NCBI RefSeq assembly: GCF_005885635.1
Contig: NZ_VATY01000001.1
Coordinates: 1,612,001-1,676,000, forward strand
Direction: 5' to 3'
Length of the DNA stretch: 64,000 nucleotides
Source of the DNA: Maribacter algarum (ex Zhang et al. 2020)
GTDB taxonomy: Bacteria > Bacteroidota > Bacteroidia > Flavobacteriales > Flavobacteriaceae
Below, piece by piece: positions 59,449 through 64,000 of the stretch; within the stretch, counting starts at the first letter, position 1, and every line of letters begins with the position of its first letter. Below the pieces are notes generated by a model, which saw only the letters and a program-made list of their open reading frames with translations, made no database searches and was not told the DNA's origin. Both the position numbers and the translations under genes were made by a program.

Positions 59449-60043
59449 TATTGATTCAACGATTAACCTCCTTCCCAAGGATGGAACCGTTAACTATTTT
59501 GGAAAAGTATGCAATCAAAGTGAGGCAAATCACTATTTAGAAGTTTTGTTGAATACCATAGAGTGGAGAAATGATGAAGCGATTATTTTTGGCAAAAAGA
59601 TTATCACCAAACGAAAGGTAGCCTGGTATGCTGAAGAACCTTTTGAATATACCTATTCCAAAACAACGAAACGCGCATTGCCTTGGACAAAGGAATTACT
59701 CGAATTAAAGACCATGATTGAACAAAAAACCGGAGATACTTTTAACTCTTGCCTTTTAAACCTCTACCATGATGGAAGCGAAGGTATGTCTTGGCATAGC
59801 GATGGCGAGAAAGATTTAAAGAAACATGGGGCAATAGCGTCACTGAGTTTTGGAGCCGAACGCAAATTCTCCTTTAAACACAAAGACACCAAAGAAAGAG
59901 TAGATTTGTATCTTAAACACGGAAGTTTGTTACTAATGAAAGGTACAACCCAAAGTCATTGGTTACATCGATTGCCTCCCACCAAATTGGTATCAAAATT
60001 AAGAGTGAATTTGACGTTTCGGACAATTCAAAAAAGCTCATAA
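59435..60043 (+). CDS. alkB: AlkB-type alkylated-DNA repair dioxygenase
   Basis: A 202-aa 2-oxoglutarate/Fe(II) dioxygenase that demethylates 1-methyladenine and 3-methylcytosine in DNA. The iron ligands are in WHSDGEKDL (HxD) and the SHWLHRLP His, with the terminal Arg of KLRVNLTFR for 2-oxoglutarate. The LNLYHDGSEGMSWHSD context is typical of AlkB/ALKBH2-like proteins. It is the last gene of the four-gene repair operon. Confidence 0.93.
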   Translation: MELFDIDSTINLLPKDGTVNYFGKVCNQSEANHYLEVLLNTIEWRNDEAIIFGKKIITKRKVAWYAEEPFEYTYSKTTKRALPWTKELLELKTMIEQKTGDTFNSCLLNLYHDGSEGMSWHSDGEKDLKKHGAIASLSFGAERKFSFKHKDTKERVDLYLKHGSLLLMKGTTQSHWLHRLPPTKLVSKLRVNLTFRTIQKSS

Positions 60044-60129
60044 GGCTAAGTCAATAACCTAATTTTTCGGGTAATACGTTAGCTAAGAAGGCAATAAGCC
60101 CTATTTTTGCCAGCTTAATTTGGCGATGC

Positions 60130-61758
60130 ATGAAAAAATACCTCAATCTTTTCGACTTTAAGCAAAAAGTAGACTATAAAACGGAAATTCTTTCGGGCTT
60201 GACAGTGGCACTGGCATTGGTGCCTGAGGCGATTGCCTTCGCTTTGATTCCTGGGTTTTCTCCTTTGACGGGATTATATGCGGCCTTTATTTTGGCTTTG
60301 GTAACATCAATACTTGGCGGTCGACCAGGTATGATTTCAGGAGCAACGGGTGCTGTAGCTGTTATTTTCGTTGGATTGATTTTAGAATTGAAACGAAATT
60401 TTCCAGGAATAGAACCTGAAACGATTTTGAATTATGTTTTTGCAACGGTTATCATTGCTGGAGTACTTCAGATAGGAGCTGGATTATTACGTTTAGGAAA
60501 GTTTATCCGTTTGGTACCACATCCTGTGATGTTTGGGTTTGTTAACGGATTGGCAATCATCATTTTCATGGCGCAGTTTCCGAATTTTTATCAGAAAGGC
60601 ACGGAGTCTTTGTTGGAAACAACTCCTTTTGCAATTATGCTTGGTCTCACTTTGTTAACCATGGTTATTATTTGGGGGCTTCCGAAATTGACCAAAGCAG
60701 TCCCATCCTCTTTGGTGGCTATTGTGGTTGTTTCTGCAATCGTTATTGGTTTTGGAGTTGATACACTTACAGTTGCAGATACCATGGCGGAGGGAGAATC
60801 TATAAAAGGAGGATTTCCACCATTATCTATTCCGCAGATTCCATATACATTGGAATCACTTTGGATAATTCTTCCCTATGCAGGAATTGTCGCTGGAGTT
60901 GGTTTGATTGAAAGCCTTTTAACCTTGAACATTATCGATGAGATTACGGAAACAAGAGGTAGTGGAAACAAAGAATGCGTAGCCCAAGGAACAGCAAATA
61001 TCCTTTCCGGGTTCTTATCCGGAATGGGAGGTTGTGCTATGATTGGACAAAGTTTAATCAACACTTCTTCAGGTGCGCGCGCTCGTCTTTCCGGAATTAC
61101 AGCTGCAGTCATGCTGCTTGTTTTTATCATGTTCGGTTCAAGTTTAATTGAACGTCTGCCTATGGCGGCATTGGTCGGTTTGATGTTTATGGTGGCTATC
61201 GGAACCTTTGAATGGGCAAGTTTTAAAACTTTTCGAAAAATGCCGAATTCTGATGTGATTGTTATGGTATTAGTTACCTTGATTACAGCGATTACACATA
61301 ACCTAGCAATAGCGGTTTTATTAGGTGTTATCATTTCAGCCTTAGCCTATTCTTGGGAGAATGCTAAACGTATTCGTGCTAGAAAGTATATTGATGATAA
61401 TGGTGTCAAACACTATGAGATATATGGCCCTTTGTTTTTTGGTTCAACTACTGCCTTCGCTGAAAAATTTGATATTCAGAATGACCCTGAAGAAGTAATT
61501 ATCGATTTTCAAGAAAGCCGTGTTGCAGATATGTCAGGTATCGAAGCATTGAATAAATTGACTGAGCGTTATGCGAAAGCGAAGAAGAAAATCCATTTAA
61601 AACATCTAAGTAAAGATTGTATCCGTTTACTTGAAAACGCAGATGACATTATCGAAGTAAATGTTTTGGAAGACCCAACCTATAAGGTAGTTGTTGATAA
61701 AGTGAAAAAGGATGGCGATTCAGAAATCACGCGTCCCTTTAATATTTGGGAATTATAA
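60130..61758 (+). CDS. SulP family anion transporter with STAS domain (542 aa)
   Basis: A third SulP permease. Residues about 15-420 are membrane segments with GLTVALALVPEAIAFALIPG, RPGMISGATGAVAVIFVGLI and ESLLTLNIIDEITETRGSGN (the SulP signature). A STAS domain follows (about 430-520: GPLFFGSTTAFAEKF, VIIDFQESRVADMSGIEALN). It has no carbonic anhydrase beside it and differs in the loops from the two SulP genes at 5-9 kb, so it may carry sulfate or another anion. It is probably monocistronic. Confidence 0.92.
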   Translation: MKKYLNLFDFKQKVDYKTEILSGLTVALALVPEAIAFALIPGFSPLTGLYAAFILALVTSILGGRPGMISGATGAVAVIFVGLILELKRNFPGIEPETILNYVFATVIIAGVLQIGAGLLRLGKFIRLVPHPVMFGFVNGLAIIIFMAQFPNFYQKGTESLLETTPFAIMLGLTLLTMVIIWGLPKLTKAVPSSLVAIVVVSAIVIGFGVDTLTVADTMAEGESIKGGFPPLSIPQIPYTLESLWIILPYAGIVAGVGLIESLLTLNIIDEITETRGSGNKECVAQGTANILSGFLSGMGGCAMIGQSLINTSSGARARLSGITAAVMLLVFIMFGSSLIERLPMAALVGLMFMVAIGTFEWASFKTFRKMPNSDVIVMVLVTLITAITHNLAIAVLLGVIISALAYSWENAKRIRARKYIDDNGVKHYEIYGPLFFGSTTAFAEKFDIQNDPEEVIIDFQESRVADMSGIEALNKLTERYAKAKKKIHLKHLSKDCIRLLENADDIIEVNVLEDPTYKVVVDKVKKDGDSEITRPFNIWEL

Positions 61759-61768
61759 TAAACGGGTT

Positions 61769-61900
61769 TTATTTCTTTTTTGAGCGACTATAAGTACTTC
61801 CCCATCCAATCCAATAGCGTAGCGATATCCGTTTTTGAAGCGCAGTAGTTTTTTTCTCTACTAAGCTGCCATCTTTCAGGGTACTCTGTACGTCTTCCAT
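61769..61900 (-). CDS. Possible small basic protein, 43 aa
   Basis: The minus strand from ATG 61900 reads a 43-residue basic product, with KKTTALQKRISLRYWIGWGS in the second half. It fills most of a 315-bp gap between the SulP and cytochrome c genes. I see no signal peptide or known domain. Its reality rests only on the open frame and a plausible composition. Confidence 0.25.
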   Translation of the reverse strand: MEDVQSTLKDGSLVEKKTTALQKRISLRYWIGWGSTYSRSKKK

Positions 61901-62019
61901 AATAGATTGATTTAAGGTCTGTTTATTATAAAGACGATGACGTAGCTAGAAAGAGGATAAAATTTTGTTAAAATTTATCTAATCTTTATTAGTGCTTAAA
62001 ATCCCAATCTATTAAACTG

Positions 62020-62059
62020 AAAATGCCATTCCCTAATTGATAGGAAATGACATTTTTAT
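62020..62059 (-). terminator. Terminator-like hairpin after the cytochrome c gene
   Basis: An imperfect 14-bp stem (aaaatgccattccc / aggaaatgacatttt, with two mispaired positions) and an 8-base loop, 15 bp after the cytochrome c stop. The A-run on the left of the plus strand is a short T-run for the minus-strand transcript. Confidence 0.65.
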
Positions 62060-62073
62060 AAAAGTTCTAAGCT

Positions 62074-62553
62074 TTAGAGCGTTCTTAAATACTCTGCAAC
62101 CGCTCTAGTTTCATCATCAGACAAATTCTGATTCAACATAATAGCGTTGTTATATTCCTTCAATAAAGCCTTGGCTATTGGATCTTCTTTCAACATGCCA
62201 TCAGGGTTTTTAATCATGTTCATTACCCATGCCGGACTCCTTCTTTCATAAACACCTTTCAACGCAGGGCCTATCATTCTTTGTTCTGCCATATGGCAAG
62301 CAGTGCAAATAGCACTATATTTAGCTTCTCCAGCTGCAGCTAACTCAGCATCGATATCGCTTGAAAAAGTTATATCTTTAAACGGTCCAACGCCATCATT
62401 ATCCAGATCAACTGGTACTCCTTCAGAGGCAGTTTCAGCTTTAACTTCTTTTTTGGCGCGGTTCATTTCAAAACCGTCTTTTTTCTCTTCCTTCTTTTCA
62501 CCACAACTAGCAATTAATACGCTAATTGCTAACATGCTTAATAATTTTTTCAT
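62074..62553 (-). CDS. Lipoprotein c-type cytochrome
   Basis: A 159-aa lipoprotein. The signal peptide ends in lipobox LIASC (Cys17), followed by a charged linker. One heme-c site, CTACH, lies at Cys83-Cys86-His87, and GPALKGVYERRSP follows. The axial Met is probably in NAIMLNQNLSDDE near the C-terminus. It is a periplasmic, membrane-tethered mono-heme electron carrier of the class I type, with a possible role in aerobic respiration. It is a single-gene unit. Confidence 0.9.
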   Translation of the reverse strand: MKKLLSMLAISVLIASCGEKKEEKKDGFEMNRAKKEVKAETASEGVPVDLDNDGVGPFKDITFSSDIDAELAAAGEAKYSAICTACHMAEQRMIGPALKGVYERRSPAWVMNMIKNPDGMLKEDPIAKALLKEYNNAIMLNQNLSDDETRAVAEYLRTL

Positions 62554-62596
62554 CCTAAAAGTTTAATTGAAGCACTAATATAAGGAATAGCTAAAA

Positions 62597-63559
62597 TTAT
62601 CGGACCTCGTTAAAGAACTTTATCACTCTTTTTTCATTGTACGTGATATTCTTCGCCCCATAATAACCGACATGACCTCCATGTTTGGAAACTTCCAAAT
62701 AAAGTTTGGGATTGCTTTTTGCTTCCTTCTCGGGAAAACATTCCAGACCTAAAAAGGAGTCGTTTTCAGCATTTAGAATAAGAGCTGGTGTTTTAATATT
62801 TGGTAGGAATTGAAGGCAACTACATTTTTTGTAATAGTCTAAAGCATCATTAAAACCATGGGCTTTACTGGTATAGACGTCATCAAAATCCTTTAGGGTA
62901 ATTACATTTTTGATATCTGCATCCGTAATTTTCTCGGGAAATATTTTTTGCTTCGCTTTCAGTTTGTCGACTAAATTTTTTTTGAATCGAATAGCGTACG
63001 GAATGTTTTTTGACTTCAACAATTCTTTACATGAACTATATAGACTACAAGGTACCGATACGGCCATAGCAGCTGTTACTTCTTTTGGTACTTCTCTTCC
63101 TTCACCTAAATATTTCAGAGTTAGATTTCCGCCTAGGCTAAACCCTTTTATAAAAATTTCACTGTATGTTTTGTTTTCTAAAATATGCTGAATGACAGCA
63201 TCCAAATCTTCGGTTGCTCCGGAATGATACGAACGGTACAATCGATTTTGTTCGCCGCTACAAGTTCGAAGATTGATGGCACATACATCATAACCATTGT
63301 TGTTTAGTGCTTTAGCACTTCCTAAAATATAAGCGCGTTGGGCATTGCCTTCAAGTCCGTGAATTAAGATAGCAACCTTGTTCGTTTTCGTAGAAGAGAT
63401 ACTCCAATCAAGGTCTAAAAAGTCAGCATCAGGCAATTCGATTCTTTCACGTTTTTGCTCAAAATCAGCTATTTTTCGCCAGATTCCAGCATAAATCGTT
63501 GAAAAATGCCCATTTTTGAATAAAATCGGCGGATTATAGTTTGAAGAAATAATAGGCAT
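62597..63559 (-). CDS. Alpha/beta hydrolase, YheT-like
   Basis: A 320-aa hydrolase of the YheT/AB-hydrolase-EST family. It starts with the family-typical NPPILFKNGHFSTIYAGIWR and has LIHGLEGNAQRAYILGSAKA (oxyanion loop). The nucleophile Ser is in KGFSLGGNLTLKYLG (about 140-154), and the LNAENDSFL acid region and KHGGHVGYYG His follow. The substrate is unknown. Its ATG overlaps the stop of the bestrophin-like gene (TAATG). Confidence 0.92.
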   Translation of the reverse strand: MPIISSNYNPPILFKNGHFSTIYAGIWRKIADFEQKRERIELPDADFLDLDWSISSTKTNKVAILIHGLEGNAQRAYILGSAKALNNNGYDVCAINLRTCSGEQNRLYRSYHSGATEDLDAVIQHILENKTYSEIFIKGFSLGGNLTLKYLGEGREVPKEVTAAMAVSVPCSLYSSCKELLKSKNIPYAIRFKKNLVDKLKAKQKIFPEKITDADIKNVITLKDFDDVYTSKAHGFNDALDYYKKCSCLQFLPNIKTPALILNAENDSFLGLECFPEKEAKSNPKLYLEVSKHGGHVGYYGAKNITYNEKRVIKFFNEVR

Positions 63560-64000
63560 TAATACAGAATATTGTCTTGTGCCTTAACTTTGGGAGGCAA
63601 ATCTTTTTCATCTAACATATCCCGTAAATCGATTTCGATAGTACGACACAAAGCGGTCATAGGCACATCGTTGATACGACCTTCAAAAGGATCTTCACTA
63701 TTGCTTCCCACTTTTTCCATAGTGGTAAATATCCAGGAAATTAATACTGAAAAGAAAATCATAAGTGGCAGCAACCACCATTGGGTTGTTTCCGTGATTT
63801 CCAATAGCTGAGTTTCAAAAACACTTAGTAAACCAAACGGAAGAAGAAGGGTGAAAATCCATGTAAACACAGTACTGAAATAGGCATACTGTCTCGGGAA
63901 AGGTGTATTTTTAATGCGTTCACACTTTCCTTGAAGATTGTACAATTCCTCTAAAACGTTATGAAATACCTGCTTGTCAAATTCGGTGATTTTATCTTCC
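63559..64000 (-). CDS. Bestrophin-like channel, C-terminal part (runs off the window)
   Basis: The minus-strand frame is open from the stop at 63559 to the window end, giving the last 146 or so codons of a bestrophin-like (UPF0187) chloride or ion channel. Visible are RIKNTPFPRQYAYFSTVFTW, two transmembrane helices (FTLLLPFGLLSVFE, LPLMIFFSVLISWIF) and the PFEGRINDVPMTALCRTIEI end that is typical of the family. The N-terminal half is outside the window, so start and full length cannot be given. It is coupled to the YheT-like gene by a TAATG overlap. Confidence 0.88.
   Translation of the reverse strand, partial: EDKITEFDKQVFHNVLEELYNLQGKCERIKNTPFPRQYAYFSTVFTWIFTLLLPFGLLSVFETQLLEITETTQWWLLPLMIFFSVLISWIFTTMEKVGSNSEDPFEGRINDVPMTALCRTIEIDLRDMLDEKDLPPKVKAQDNILY

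Overview
The window looks like a low-GC chromosomal segment of a marine-type member of the Flavobacteriaceae (Bacteroidota). The evidence is a complete Bat aerotolerance operon in Bacteroidota order, many lipoproteins with short signal peptides, weak Shine-Dalgarno sites, candidate TAnnTTTG promoter elements, and degenerate intergenic repeats of kinds I recognise from flavobacterial genomes. I saw no rRNA, tRNA, CRISPR array, prophage or intact insertion sequence. The genus cannot be fixed from the sequence.

Layout. 0-5 kb holds housekeeping and small envelope genes: an AhpD-like protein, a cupredoxin, a 46-aa lipoprotein, DNA polymerase IV, a CYTH protein, a YCII-like lipoprotein and pheS. 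5-9.7 kb holds two SulP anion transporters around a beta-carbonic anhydrase. 9.8-18.8 kb is one co-directional Bat block: moxR, DUF58, an extra membrane protein, batA, batB, batC, batD and batE. 19-23 kb has an aldo/keto reductase, an SDR, an AlbA_2 protein and a PfkB sugar kinase, followed by a scar with two gene remnants. 24-27 kb holds an SPFH/GYF protein, a zinc-ribbon membrane protein and a metallophosphatase. 27-31.5 kb has an acyl-ACP desaturase, a TM-HhH protein, an OmpA protein, a collagen-like lipoprotein and a run of short transcription units with strong terminators. 31.5-35 kb has an ALDH7-type dehydrogenase, an NTF2-like protein, DUF1304, 3-hydroxyanthranilate dioxygenase and a CAP lipoprotein.

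35-47.4 kb holds an alpha-2-macroglobulin-like lipoprotein and penicillin-binding protein 1C. These two are neighbours in many Gram-negatives. Here they are separated by a trans-3-hydroxy-L-proline pair (Pyr2C reductase plus a Cys/Thr proline-racemase-family dehydratase), CvpA and small genes. 47.5-51.9 kb is glycerol metabolism (glpK, glpD, gpsA). 52-57.5 kb has an internally duplicated lipoprotein and an AraC regulator divergent from a PhyH dioxygenase, a sodium:solute symporter and an SDR. 57.6-60 kb is a compact alkylation-repair operon: Ada activator-methyltransferase, an uncharacterised 2OG-Fe(II) oxygenase, a free-standing Ada zinc domain and AlkB. 60-64 kb has a third SulP transporter, a lipoprotein cytochrome c, a YheT-like hydrolase and the end of a bestrophin-like channel that runs off the window.

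Most genes are ordinary core flavobacterial genes. The points most worth a second look are the split-Ada operon with its embedded oxygenase, the hydroxyproline module between the A2M and PbpC genes, the cluster of short units at 30.8-31.6 kb, the truncated-gene scar at 23-23.7 kb, and repeat sequence forming the N-terminus of one Bat-operon protein.
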